From Lachnospiraceae bacterium (lineage in GTDB: Bacteria > Bacillota_A > Clostridia > Lachnospirales > Lachnospiraceae): a stretch of 7,686 nucleotides of DNA. How positions within the stretch are numbered: the stretch's first letter is position 1; each line of letters begins with the position of its first letter. Of this stretch, positions 1 through 4,917 are shown in pieces. Both the position numbers and the translations under genes were made by a program. The notes beneath the pieces were generated by a model. That model did no database searches, was not told where the DNA came from, and saw only the letters and a list, made by a program, of their open reading frames with translations. The stretch lies in NCBI GenBank assembly GCA_017652545.1, contig JAGCAV010000323.1:1-7686 (forward strand), written 5' to 3'.

Positions 1-12
1 CGGACCAGCCTG

Positions 13-204
13 TCACTCCTCGTGATTGTCATTTTCCGCAGCTCCCTTCACCGCCGGCATCCCCGGCATAAAAACCTTGTGGTATTCTTTCTCGATGGTG
101 CCGTATTCGTTTTTCATGACGATCCGCCTGGCTGCCAGCTCCCCGCTGTCCACGCAGTCCGTCACGGTCAGGTACTGATCCTCGTATACCTTGATCCTCT
201 TCAT
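13..204 (-). CDS. Small phage early protein, unknown function
   Basis: A 63-aa protein beginning MKRIKVYEDQY and ending ENDNHEE. I chose the ATG at 204 because GGAGG stands 8 nt upstream and the ATG overlaps the stop of the preceding DUF4406 gene (ATGA). A longer in-frame extension to 324 would lie wholly inside that gene and has no ribosome binding site. No signal peptide, membrane segment or catalytic motif is visible. The middle (residues ~14-40) alternates hydrophobic and charged residues, as in a small beta-rich fold. It is the last gene of the leftward early operon visible here, and the operon probably continues beyond base 1. The function is not recognised. Confidence 0.75.
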   Translation of the reverse strand: MKRIKVYEDQYLTVTDCVDSGELAARRIVMKNEYGTIEKEYHKVFMPGMPAVKGAAENDNHEE

Positions 205-497
205 TCCCGGCCCTCCTTTGTCAGATACCTGACCTTGATCCCCTGATATTTCGCAAAAGCCCTTTCGAGCCGCGCCCCGGCGCTCTCCGTCCATCCAGGC
301 AGCATCACGATCACGTTGGCCCACTTAAGCATCTCGAGGCAGATCGGCAGATACGCCTCCGGTGTCAGCCCCTCCGGCAGCATGGCCGGATTGATCACCG
401 TAATCCCTTCCGCCTCCAGCTTCTTCGCCGCCTTATTGAAAAGCGCCCGGCCCAGATCCGGCTCTCCGGTCATCTTGCCGCTGAGGTATACGACCAT
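201..497 (-). CDS. DUF4406 family protein (nucleoside deoxyribosyltransferase-like fold)
   Basis: A 98-aa protein. The N-terminal MVVYLSGKMTG, the central VINPAMLPEG and the C-terminal VIVMLPGWTESAGARLE are the conserved blocks of DUF4406, a common phage family with a Rossmann-like fold related to nucleoside 2-deoxyribosyltransferases. The YLSGxMTG loop and the LPGWxxSxGARLE segment are where that fold binds its nucleotide-type ligand. The length fits the family. The start is preceded by AAAGGAGAGG with good spacing. The gene sits in the early operon and overlaps the next gene by ATGA. The substrate is not established for this family. Nucleotide-pool or NAD-type metabolism, possibly against host defence, is inference only. 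Confidence 0.85.
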   Translation of the reverse strand: MVVYLSGKMTGEPDLGRALFNKAAKKLEAEGITVINPAMLPEGLTPEAYLPICLEMLKWANVIVMLPGWTESAGARLERAFAKYQGIKVRYLTKEGRE

Positions 498-706
498 ACG
501 ACCTCTCCTTTCCCCGTCGCCGGGTCACATGACTCCACCGTGTCGCACCCGAGCCGCCTGGCGCATTTGATGGCCATGTTCATGTCCGCCACCGCCGCCG
601 CGTCGTACCGGTACGGCGTGTATTTCTGCACGGCCTTCCCGCCGTTCTCCGGCAGCATCAGCCGGGAAAAGTATTGTCGGCCTTTACGCATGATATATCG
701 CTTCAT
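470..706 (-). CDS. Small phage early protein, unknown function
   Basis: A 78-aa protein, MKRYIMRKGRQYFS at the start and WSYTSAAR at the end. The start ATG at 706 overlaps the stop of the upstream gene (ATGA) and has GGGAGG 7 nt upstream. The N-terminal ~20 residues are strongly basic. The middle (residues ~30-52) contains MNMAIKCARRLG, likely a helix. Two cysteines (in KCARRLGCD) and a third near the C-terminus (ESCDPATG) are too scattered for a clear metal site. Its 3' end overlaps the start of the DUF4406 gene by 28 bp. The function is not recognised. Small proteins of this kind fill the early region of clostridial phages. Confidence 0.75.
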   Translation of the reverse strand: MKRYIMRKGRQYFSRLMLPENGGKAVQKYTPYRYDAAAVADMNMAIKCARRLGCDTVESCDPATGKGEVVWSYTSAAR

Positions 707-915
707 TCTGTCACCTCCCGCACGTTCACAACCTCACCCCGGCACGCCCGGGCGATCTCCTCCGCCCGCTTTTTGTCGCTGTATGTGAGCGCCATCCGCG
801 GGCTCTTGTTCCAGGTATAGCAATCCCGCATCACGGCGTCCCGCTCAATCAGCCGCAGGAATACCGGCTCCCCATGGATTTTCTTGGTGATCACGTATTT
901 TGACGGCTTTCTCAT
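703..915 (-). CDS. Small phage early protein, unknown function
   Basis: A 70-aa protein starting MRKPSKYVITKK and ending VVNVREVTE. The start at 915 is supported by GGAGGG 7 nt upstream and an ATGA overlap with the stop of the membrane-protein gene before it. A longer in-frame reading to 1041 overlaps that gene completely and is Gly/Ala/Arg-rich, so I rejected it. The middle has FLRLIERDAVMRDCYTW, and the C-terminal half contains DKKRAEEIARAC, an amphipathic helix followed by a beta-like VVNVREV. This resembles small phage proteins that display a field value and an index, but no function can be assigned. Confidence 0.75.
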   Translation of the reverse strand: MRKPSKYVITKKIHGEPVFLRLIERDAVMRDCYTWNKSPRMALTYSDKKRAEEIARACRGEVVNVREVTE

Positions 916-1073
916 ACCCCGGCCCTCCCGAAGATCGCCCATGCGCACAGCAGCGCCATGCCGACCTCCGCGATAATATAAAGAGCCCAGCGCCCCGCCG
1001 CGCGCAGCGCCTGCTCCCCGGTGACCTCCGTCCGGATCCATCTTCCGTCCGCGGCCTTAAATGCTCTTGTCAT
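912..1073 (-). CDS. Small single-pass membrane protein of the early operon
   Basis: A 53-aa protein that starts at the ATG at 1073 (MTRAFKAADGRWIRTEV) and stops at 912. AAGGAGAGG lies 7-10 nt upstream, and the stop overlaps the next start (ATGA), so it fits the operon exactly. Residues ~28-48 (WALYIIAEVGMALLCAWAIF) form one hydrophobic transmembrane helix containing one Glu. The N-terminal ~25 residues are charged and probably cytoplasmic. It is too short to be picked up by many gene finders. The function is unknown. Small early membrane proteins in phages can act in exclusion or host takeover, but nothing here shows which. Confidence 0.65.
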   Translation of the reverse strand: MTRAFKAADGRWIRTEVTGEQALRAAGRWALYIIAEVGMALLCAWAIFGRAGV

Positions 1074-1093
1074 TTCGTATCCTCTCCTTCACC

Positions 1094-1123
1094 TTGCGTT
1101 TTTGCTCTTTTTCGTGATATAAT
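1094..1123 (+). promoter_or_regulatory. Possible extended -10 promoter against the early operon
   Basis: TTGCGT (1094-1099), an 18-bp spacer ending in TGA, and TATAAT (1118-1123) lie on the plus strand in the one ~100-bp gap of the early operon. The boxes and spacing are the same as in the promoter opposing the recombinase leader. The surrounding DNA is T-rich, so chance is possible. Confidence 0.35.
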
Positions 1124-1147
1124 TCCTGAGTAATCCTTTTTTCACCG

Positions 1148-1185
1148 GCCGGCAGGCGTTCCAGCGCCTCCGGCTTATTTCTTTT
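1148..1185 (+). terminator. Possible plus-strand terminator in the early-operon gap
   Basis: GCCGG-C-AGGCG, a 6-nt loop and CGCCT-CCGGC form a 10-bp stem with a one-base bulge, followed by TTATTTCTTTT. With the promoter at 1094-1123 it would bound a ~55-nt plus-strand RNA. On the minus strand no U-tract follows. Confidence 0.4.
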
Positions 1186-1516
1186 CCCCCAGGATCTCGT
1201 CCATCGTGACCTGGTTGGTCCCGATCATTAGCCTCCCGTCCTTCCGGGTCATGATCAGGTCCCTCCGCAAGTTTCCTTTGAAGGATTCCTTTTCGGCCAT
1301 CCCCATGCCGATCGAGTATGAGAAGCTCGGTATCCGTACAATCTCGCCGTCCTCGTTCGTGACCTCGTCCAGCTTGATCCCGATCTTCGCGGATACCGTC
1401 CCGGCCCCGATCTTCGTCTCCATCATCCGGTTGACCAGGATGTTCAGCGCGAAGTTCATGCTGATCCGAAGCTCTTTAAACAGCTCCCCGTTGATCGTCA
1501 GCGCCTCCTGTTCCAT
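1175..1516 (-). CDS. Conserved clostridial phage protein, unknown function
   Basis: A 113-aa protein. The start at 1516 has AAAGGAGGG about 7 nt upstream. The N-terminal helix (NGELFKELRISMNFALNILV) is followed by ETKIGAGTVSAKIGIKLDEV, then a FSYSIGMGMAEKESFKG segment and a C-terminal hairpin RKDGRLMIGTNQVT. I recognise this layout (helix, then METK.GAGT.. beta strands, then a K..F.G segment) as a widespread hypothetical family in early regions of Clostridia prophages. No biochemical role is known to me. It is followed by an unusual ~100-bp gap in an otherwise gapless operon. Confidence 0.8.
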   Translation of the reverse strand: MEQEALTINGELFKELRISMNFALNILVNRMMETKIGAGTVSAKIGIKLDEVTNEDGEIVRIPSFSYSIGMGMAEKESFKGNLRRDLIMTRKDGRLMIGTNQVTMDEILGEKK

Positions 1517-1534
1517 GCTTTTCCCTCCTTTCTG

Positions 1535-1723
1535 TCAGATTTTGCACAGCGGGCACTTCTGGCAATACCCATCCAGGATCTGCTGAGCCAGCTCCGCCAG
1601 CTCGTCCTGATCCGCAGCCTCCGCGAATGCCTTCCCATCCGCGATTGCCGGATACTTGCAGTAGTGATCACAGATCTCGCCGATGATCTCGTCGAGCTGG
1701 TCCCGGATCGTTTTTTCCTCCAT
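1535..1723 (-). CDS. Small Cys-rich phage early protein, probable zinc binder
   Basis: A 62-aa protein. GGGAGG precedes the ATG at 1723 by ~9 nt. Cysteines at residues 18 and 22 (ICDHYCKYP) and 54, 57 and 60 (GYCQKCPLCKI) are arranged as two clusters joined by an acidic helix, consistent with one zinc or iron-sulphur site. The pattern ICDxYCKYP ... CxxCPL is common in small proteins of clostridial phage early operons. Its role is unknown, and a host-protein or nucleic-acid-binding adaptor would fit. Its 5' end overlaps the upstream small gene by 56 bp in another frame, which is unusual for this operon. Confidence 0.8.
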   Translation of the reverse strand: MEEKTIRDQLDEIIGEICDHYCKYPAIADGKAFAEAADQDELAELAQQILDGYCQKCPLCKI

Positions 1724-1841
1724 CCTCTATCACCTCCCTCCGCCGTCTCTCCTCAGTCCGTGCCTCCAGCACGCCCGGATTTTCCTGCTTGAACCGCTTA
1801 ACGGCCAAACACAGGTTCCGCATGAAGATAAAGTTGCTCAT
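1668..1841 (-). CDS. Small basic phage early protein, unknown function
   Basis: A 57-aa protein starting MSNFIFMRNLCLAVKRF at the ATG at 1841. The ribosome binding site is excellent: AGGAGG at 1849-1854, exactly 7 nt from the ATG and overlapping the stop of the Cro-like gene. Residues 1-20 form an amphipathic helix with basic residues. The C-terminal part is very rich in Arg, Glu and Asp. The last 18 codons overlap the next gene in a different frame. Without this gene the operon would have a 130-bp hole, so I believe it is real, but the arginine-rich tail could be a by-product of reading the neighbour out of frame. The function is unknown. Confidence 0.55.
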   Translation of the reverse strand: MSNFIFMRNLCLAVKRFKQENPGVLEARTEERRRREVIEDGGKNDPGPARRDHRRDL

Positions 1842-1853
1842 AAAACAACCTCC

Positions 1854-2099
1854 TCAAGCCACGATGTCAGTCCATCTAATGGACATCTGAGGATAAAAAA
1901 TGCGCATAAAATCCTGAGCGTTGTCCACGTCCAGCCTTTTCGCCATCTCTTCAGTTTCCTTTGCTGTCGGTGATTGTTTCTCCCCGACAATGTAACTGAC
2001 CTTTCGAGCGCTCCACCCCAGCGCCTCCGCGAAGTTTGAAAGAGATCCGTATTTCTCGATGACTCTCCCGCGCAGAGCTGTCCCTTTGGTCTGCTCCAT
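1854..2099 (-). CDS. Cro-like helix-turn-helix repressor
   Basis: An 81-aa protein, the first gene downstream of PR. Residues ~17-42 (GSLSNFAEALGWSARKVSYI) form a helix-turn-helix of the lambda Cro/CI type, followed by a dimerisation-like helix ETEEMAKRLDV. GGAGG lies 9 nt before the ATG at 2099. By position (first early gene, divergent from the XRE repressor, with operators between them) it should compete with that repressor for the shared operators and favour lytic growth. A further copy of the operator palindrome (1870-1884) lies inside its own 3' coding end. The function follows from fold and context; binding itself is inferred. Confidence 0.85.
   Translation of the reverse strand: MEQTKGTALRGRVIEKYGSLSNFAEALGWSARKVSYIVGEKQSPTAKETEEMAKRLDVDNAQDFMRIFYPQMSIRWTDIVA
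1870..1884. promoter_or_regulatory. Operator palindrome inside the Cro-like gene
   Basis: GTCCAT-CTA-ATGGAC is a perfect 6+3+6 palindrome matching the immunity-region operators. It lies within the 3' end of the Cro-like coding sequence, about 257 bp (centre to centre) from the operator at 2127-2141, a distance suited to DNA looping or a transcription roadblock. Confidence 0.65.
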
Positions 2100-2126
2100 T
2101 GTTGTGTACCTCCTTTTGATTGAATT

Positions 2127-2141
2127 GTCTATTTAATGGAC
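2127..2141. promoter_or_regulatory. Operator palindrome at the PR start site
   Basis: GTCTAT-TTA-ATGGAC differs from the perfect palindrome by one base. It overlaps the predicted start of the leftward early transcript, so binding would block PR. Confidence 0.75.
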
Positions 2142-2146
2142 AGCTT

Positions 2147-2175
2147 ATCTTAGCATGTTCAATTTGCATTGTCAA
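2147..2175 (-). promoter_or_regulatory. Early promoter PR for the leftward operon
   Basis: On the minus strand, TTGACA (2170-2175), a 17-bp spacer and TAAGAT (2147-2152) form a near-consensus sigma-A promoter. Transcription should start near 2140, giving a ~40-nt leader before the Cro-like gene. The -35 box is overlapped by the operator at 2174-2188, and the start site is overlapped by the operator at 2127-2141, so repressor binding at either would shut it off. Confidence 0.85.
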
Positions 2176-2188
2176 CCATTAAATGGAC
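2174..2188. promoter_or_regulatory. Operator palindrome overlapping the PR -35 box
   Basis: AACCAT-TAA-ATGGAC keeps the core CCATTAAATGG palindrome but has a weaker left arm. It covers the last two bases of the PR -35 box (2170-2175) and lies just upstream of PRM, a position from which bound repressor could block PR. Confidence 0.7.
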
Positions 2189-2206
2189 ATTTTTTACTTT
2201 TGGCGG

Positions 2207-2235
2207 TTGCTTTTTCTTTTCTTTTTCCATATAAT
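2207..2235 (+). promoter_or_regulatory. Lysogeny promoter PRM for repressor and integrase operon
   Basis: TTGCTT (2207-2212), a 17-bp spacer and TATAAT (2230-2235) lie on the plus strand. The -10 box is inside the palindromic operator at 2223-2241. The predicted start near 2242 leaves a leader of only ~11 nt that is almost entirely ribosome binding site (AGAGGTG). High levels of repressor or of the Cro-like protein would therefore block it directly. Confidence 0.8.
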
Positions 2236-2241
2236 GGAAAA
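2223..2241. promoter_or_regulatory. Operator palindrome over the PRM -10 box
   Basis: TTTTCCAT-ATA-ATGGAAAA has perfect 8-bp arms and the same CCAT..ATGG core as the other operators, but with TT/AA instead of GT/AC at the outer positions. It encloses the PRM -10 box, which suggests autorepression or repression by the Cro-like protein. The different outer bases could set a different affinity. Confidence 0.7.
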
Positions 2242-2252
2242 GAGGTGATTTT

Positions 2253-2591
2253 ATGACTGAAAAGAAAGTCTCTACATTCCAGCAGCGCCTGTGTGAGCTG
2301 ATTGAAGAAAGCGGGAAATCTCAATCTTCCATCGCTTCCGATTTCGGCATCGCTCGCCAGACGATCAGTGCCTGGGTCACCGGTCAGAACAGCCCTCGCC
2401 AGCCAATCATCAACGCGCTCGCCATGTACTTCGGCGTGACCATTCCGTGGCTTTACGGTTTCGACGTGTCCAAAAGAGTCGAGATCCTCTCTCTTTCCGA
2501 TGATGAGAAGGCTCTGATCCGCGCCTGGCGGGCAGCTGATGACCGGGCCAGATCCGACGCCCTGAGCACCCTTTTGAACCACCCGGCCTGA
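2253..2591 (+). CDS. XRE-family lysogeny repressor (CI-like)
   Basis: A 112-aa DNA-binding protein. Residues ~10-66 form an HTH_3 domain: helix 1 QQRLCELIEESG, the HTH QSSIASDFGIARQTISAWVTG and the trailing helix INALAMYFGVTIPWLYG. The C-terminal part (LSDDEKALIRAWRAADDRARSDALSTLLN) is the short tail seen in many clostridial XRE regulators. There is no peptidase domain, so RecA-stimulated self-cleavage is not expected and induction must work otherwise. AGAGGTG precedes the start by ~6 nt. It is the first gene of the rightward operon that ends with the integrase, and it faces the Cro-like gene across four shared operators. This fits a repressor that maintains lysogeny. Confidence 0.88.
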   Translation: MTEKKVSTFQQRLCELIEESGKSQSSIASDFGIARQTISAWVTGQNSPRQPIINALAMYFGVTIPWLYGFDVSKRVEILSLSDDEKALIRAWRAADDRARSDALSTLLNHPA

Positions 2592-2619
2592 TGGCCGATT
2601 ATTATTAGGAGGTGTGAAT

Positions 2620-3033
2620 ATGAAAAAGTTCCTTGCTCTTCTGCTCGTTGCTCTCCTCTTTCTATCCTCTTCCTCCTTCGCTGCGGAAGAAGATCTCATC
2701 GGCGTCTGGTACATCCTTTATGAAAGCCGCCCACAGTTTAATTCATGGTATCTTTATGTGATTGATTTCAAAAGCGATCACACGGCCTGCTCCTATACTG
2801 ATCAGAGCGATTACCTGCCTGCTTCCTCCACTATGAGCTGGAGCGCAGACCCTGACGGAAAAACTTTTTACCTCAATGCCGCTCCCGGGTCCATCTTTAC
2901 CATGAGTCTCGTCGACGGCATCCTGTATTACCGTGTTGAAGGCGGTTACCGCTCTTTCCACAGATTAGATCCTTTTTCTGCCTCAGAAGTGAACGGCTTT
3001 TCACAAATTCCAGAGACGCCAAATGGAGAATGA
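2620..3033 (+). CDS. Secreted lipocalin-like protein, lysogenic cargo
   Basis: A 137-aa protein starting at the ATG at 2620, with AGGAGG 7 nt upstream; an in-frame GTG at 2614 is too close to that site. Residues 1-20 are a clear signal peptide (MKKFLALLLVALLFLSSSS, then FA-A as a signal peptidase I site). There is no lipobox Cys, so the mature protein is secreted or wall-associated. The mature part begins DLIGVWYIL and continues with repeated beta strands (YVIDFKSDHTA, MSWSADPDGKTFYL, MSLVDGILYYR), as in small lipocalin-like barrels of Clostridia. It is expressed from the repressor operon, hence in lysogens. Superinfection exclusion or a surface trait for the host is inference; the sequence shows no catalytic site. 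Confidence 0.75.
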   Translation: MKKFLALLLVALLFLSSSSFAAEEDLIGVWYILYESRPQFNSWYLYVIDFKSDHTACSYTDQSDYLPASSTMSWSADPDGKTFYLNAAPGSIFTMSLVDGILYYRVEGGYRSFHRLDPFSASEVNGFSQIPETPNGE

Positions 3034-3035
3034 AT

Positions 3036-3173
3036 ATGGATAAAGAAAAATATAGCCCCGGATCCCCCGATCTGTGTGAATCCAACCCTGAATGTTGTGA
3101 CGAATGTGATCATTTTCTCGAATGTTTCCCAAACTGGCAGAACATTACAAAAAATCCGGAGGAGTCTGTATGA
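3036..3173 (+). CDS. Cys-rich microprotein in the lysogeny operon
   Basis: A 45-aa protein starting MDKEKYSPGSPDL at the ATG at 3036, 7 nt after GGAG. An ATG six bases earlier overlaps the previous stop but is only 1 nt from that site. Five cysteines lie in CESNPECCDECDHFLEC (C-x5-CC-x2-C-x5-C), compatible with a compact zinc-bound or disulphide-bonded knot. No signal peptide is present, so zinc binding in the cytoplasm is more likely. The stop overlaps the next start (ATGA). It is strongly acidic and matches no family I recognise. Its place between a secreted protein and a membrane protein suggests a shared role during lysogeny. Confidence 0.65.
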   Translation: MDKEKYSPGSPDLCESNPECCDECDHFLECFPNWQNITKNPEESV

Positions 3174-3352
3174 AAAAATATGTCATTACTGCCCTGATCG
3201 TCGCCCTGGTTATTGTTGCGATTCCTTTTTTGCCAGGTCTTGCTGAAATTATCATTTCTCTTCTCGTCCCTCCGCGTCTTTATTATCTTATCGGCGTTAT
3301 TATCATCGGCCTGCTGATTGCCATTCTTAACGAATTAAGGAGAAGAAAATGA
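3170..3352 (+). CDS. Small two-helix membrane protein in the lysogeny operon
   Basis: A 60-aa protein starting MKKYVITALIVALV at the ATG at 3170, with GGAGG 8 nt upstream. Residues ~4-27 (ending in IPFLPGLAEI) and ~34-54 (LYYLIGVIIIGLLIAIL) are two hydrophobic helices, and the C-terminus ELRRRK is basic and cytoplasmic. The gene overlaps the microprotein stop and the integrase start by ATGA on each side, so translation of all three is coupled. Membrane proteins between repressor and integrase are often superinfection-exclusion factors, but no specific family is recognised here. Confidence 0.75.
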   Translation: MKKYVITALIVALVIVAIPFLPGLAEIIISLLVPPRLYYLIGVIIIGLLIAILNELRRRK

Positions 3353-4887
3353 TACCAGCTGTCATTTATGCCCGGTTCTCATCAAACGCCCAGCGCGAAG
3401 CGTCCATCGAACAGCAAATCAATATTTGCACCACGTTTGCCCGGCAAAACGGATATGAGATCCTCCGCGTGTACTCTGATCATGCCATGACCGGTCGAAC
3501 GGATCAGCGCCCTCAGTTCCTTCGGATGATCAAAGACGCGCACGGTGGATCCTTTTCGTTCGTCCTGGTCTACGCCCTCGACCGCTTCTCCCGGGATAAA
3601 TACGATTCAGCCCGGTACAAATATGAGCTTCGCCAGGCCGGCGTCCGTGTGATCTCCGCCACCGAGCCGATCTCAGACAGCCCCTCCGGCATCCTTGTTG
3701 AATCCGTGTTTGAGGGCCTCGCCCAGTATTATTCCGCCGAGCTGTCCCAGAAGATTCGCCGTGGCTACGAGAACAACGCCCAGCACTGCCTCGCCACCGG
3801 ATCCGTCCCCTTCGGGTTCCGTCGCTCCGCTGACGGTCATTATGAAATCCAGCCCGAAGAGGCTGATGTCGTGCGTGAAATCTTCCGCCGGGTCGCTGCC
3901 GGTGATCTTTACGCGGATATTTACCGGGACCTGAACGTCCGCGGCATCCGCACCCGGCACGGATCTGCGTGGGGAAAATCATCTTTCAATTCTCTGCTGA
4001 CCAATCAGCGGTATATCGGCACATATGTCAGCAAATACAATATCAAAGAAGACGCGATCCCTCAGATCGTGGATAAAGATACCTTTTACAAGGTGCAGGC
4101 ACTGCTGCCGAATAAGGCTCGCCCCCGCGGCCCGCGCCGCACGCCGAACGGAATCTACATGCTGACCGGAAAATTGTACTGCGGTCTGTGTTCCTCCGCC
4201 ATGACCGGTACCAGCGGCACCTCCAAATCCGGTAAGCTCTGCTACTACTACACCTGTCAGGGCCACCGTGCTCACCGCTGTGATCAGCGCAGTTACAGCC
4301 GGGATCAGCTCGAATCCGCCGTCTGCCAGACCATCTGGGACGATGTCCTCTCTGATGACTCAATCCGCTGGATGGCTCACCAGACATATATGGATCAGCA
4401 GAAGCTCCTCCCGGAAACGGATCTTGACATCCTCGGTGCTCAGCTGCAGTTTGTAAAAACTCAGAAATCGAACCTGATGAAAGCGATCCTCGCTGGAATT
4501 ATCACCGACACAACCAAAGAGGAGCTCCTCCGTCTTGAACGTGAAGAAGCGGATCTCTCCGCTCAGATCCGGGATACGGAGCAGCTGCTCACCGATCAGC
4601 TGACGGAAGACGATATCATCAGCTACCTCGAAATATTCCGATCCGGGCATGAGGATCAGGATTTCACCCGCGCCGGCCTGCTCGATGCCTTTGTCACCCG
4701 CGTCGAGATCCATGCGGACCACATGCAGATCTATTTCAGCATAAAAAAAGAAGACCGGCAAAAATCTGCCGATCTTCCTCCCGCACTCGCGTGTTCGTTT
4801 AGTGCGGACAAGTGGATTCCTCTGGACCCTAAACGAACACTTTACCATCTCACCAGTGGCGATTTCATGATTAAGATCGCCTCCTGA
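3349..4887 (+). CDS. int: Large serine integrase
   Basis: A 512-aa site-specific recombinase. The N-terminal resolvase domain (1-~140) has YARFSS with the likely nucleophile Ser11, Arg9, and the DRFSR motif at 78-82. A recombinase domain follows (~155-260, with GIRTRHGSAWGKSSFNSLL). The zinc ribbon has Cys278, Cys281, Cys303 and Cys311. A coiled coil spans ~355-435 (KEELLRLEREEADLSAQI), and a final strand ends near residue 465. The size fits phage large serine integrases, which join attP and attB without a host factor and need a directionality factor to reverse. AAGGAG lies before the ATG, which overlaps the previous stop. The last ~45 codons overlap a minus-strand terminator and a 50-bp inverted-repeat site proposed as attP, so the C-terminal tail probably carries no core function. 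Confidence 0.95.
   Translation: MIPAVIYARFSSNAQREASIEQQINICTTFARQNGYEILRVYSDHAMTGRTDQRPQFLRMIKDAHGGSFSFVLVYALDRFSRDKYDSARYKYELRQAGVRVISATEPISDSPSGILVESVFEGLAQYYSAELSQKIRRGYENNAQHCLATGSVPFGFRRSADGHYEIQPEEADVVREIFRRVAAGDLYADIYRDLNVRGIRTRHGSAWGKSSFNSLLTNQRYIGTYVSKYNIKEDAIPQIVDKDTFYKVQALLPNKARPRGPRRTPNGIYMLTGKLYCGLCSSAMTGTSGTSKSGKLCYYYTCQGHRAHRCDQRSYSRDQLESAVCQTIWDDVLSDDSIRWMAHQTYMDQQKLLPETDLDILGAQLQFVKTQKSNLMKAILAGIITDTTKEELLRLEREEADLSAQIRDTEQLLTDQLTEDDIISYLEIFRSGHEDQDFTRAGLLDAFVTRVEIHADHMQIYFSIKKEDRQKSADLPPALACSFSADKWIPLDPKRTLYHLTSGDFMIKIAS
4743..4777 (-). terminator. Minus-strand terminator inside the integrase 3' end
   Basis: Read on the minus strand, GAAGATCGGCA, a 6-nt loop and TGCCGGTCTTC form an 11-bp stem (one U-G pair) followed by TTTTTTT. 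It would stop transcription running antisense into the integrase gene, either read-through from the lysis operon or, in a prophage, from the host. Confidence 0.75.
4791..4840. other. Candidate attP of the serine integrase
   Basis: GTGTTCGTTTAG (4791-4802) and CTAAACGAACAC (4829-4840) form a perfect 12-bp inverted repeat with a 26-bp centre. The whole site is exactly 50 bp. The arms lie 14-25 bp from the centre, where the zinc-ribbon contacts of a large serine integrase fall on attP. The central dinucleotide (4815-4816) is GA, non-palindromic as required for directional integration. The stem is AT-rich, long-looped and without a U-tract, so it is not a terminator. The centre falls between the codons for Trp489 and Ile490 of the integrase. 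Confidence 0.6.
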
Positions 4888-4917
4888 ATTATATCCTTCA
4901 TCTTCCGTTTTTGCAAT

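Noticed and set aside
1057..1190. Highly charged minus-strand reading frame (…ERLPAGEKRITQELYHEKE…) across the early-operon gap
   Set aside because: It looks protein-like but has no ATG, GTG or TTG start with a ribosome site. It could only be reached by a +1 shift at the end of the preceding gene, with no recognisable slippery sequence.
2172..2714. 180-aa minus-strand frame across PRM and the repressor
   Set aside because: It runs through the operators and promoters and antisense to the repressor, without a ribosome binding site, and its composition is not protein-like.
3530..4387. Long minus-strand frames inside the serine integrase gene
   Set aside because: They are Arg/Gly-rich shadows of a GC-rich gene with clear catalytic motifs on the plus strand, and no start signals are present.
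4791..4840. Inverted repeat as an intrinsic terminator or repressor operator
   Set aside because: The 26-nt loop, AT-rich stem and lack of a U-tract argue against a terminator. The sequence shares nothing with the immunity operators and there is no promoter beside it.
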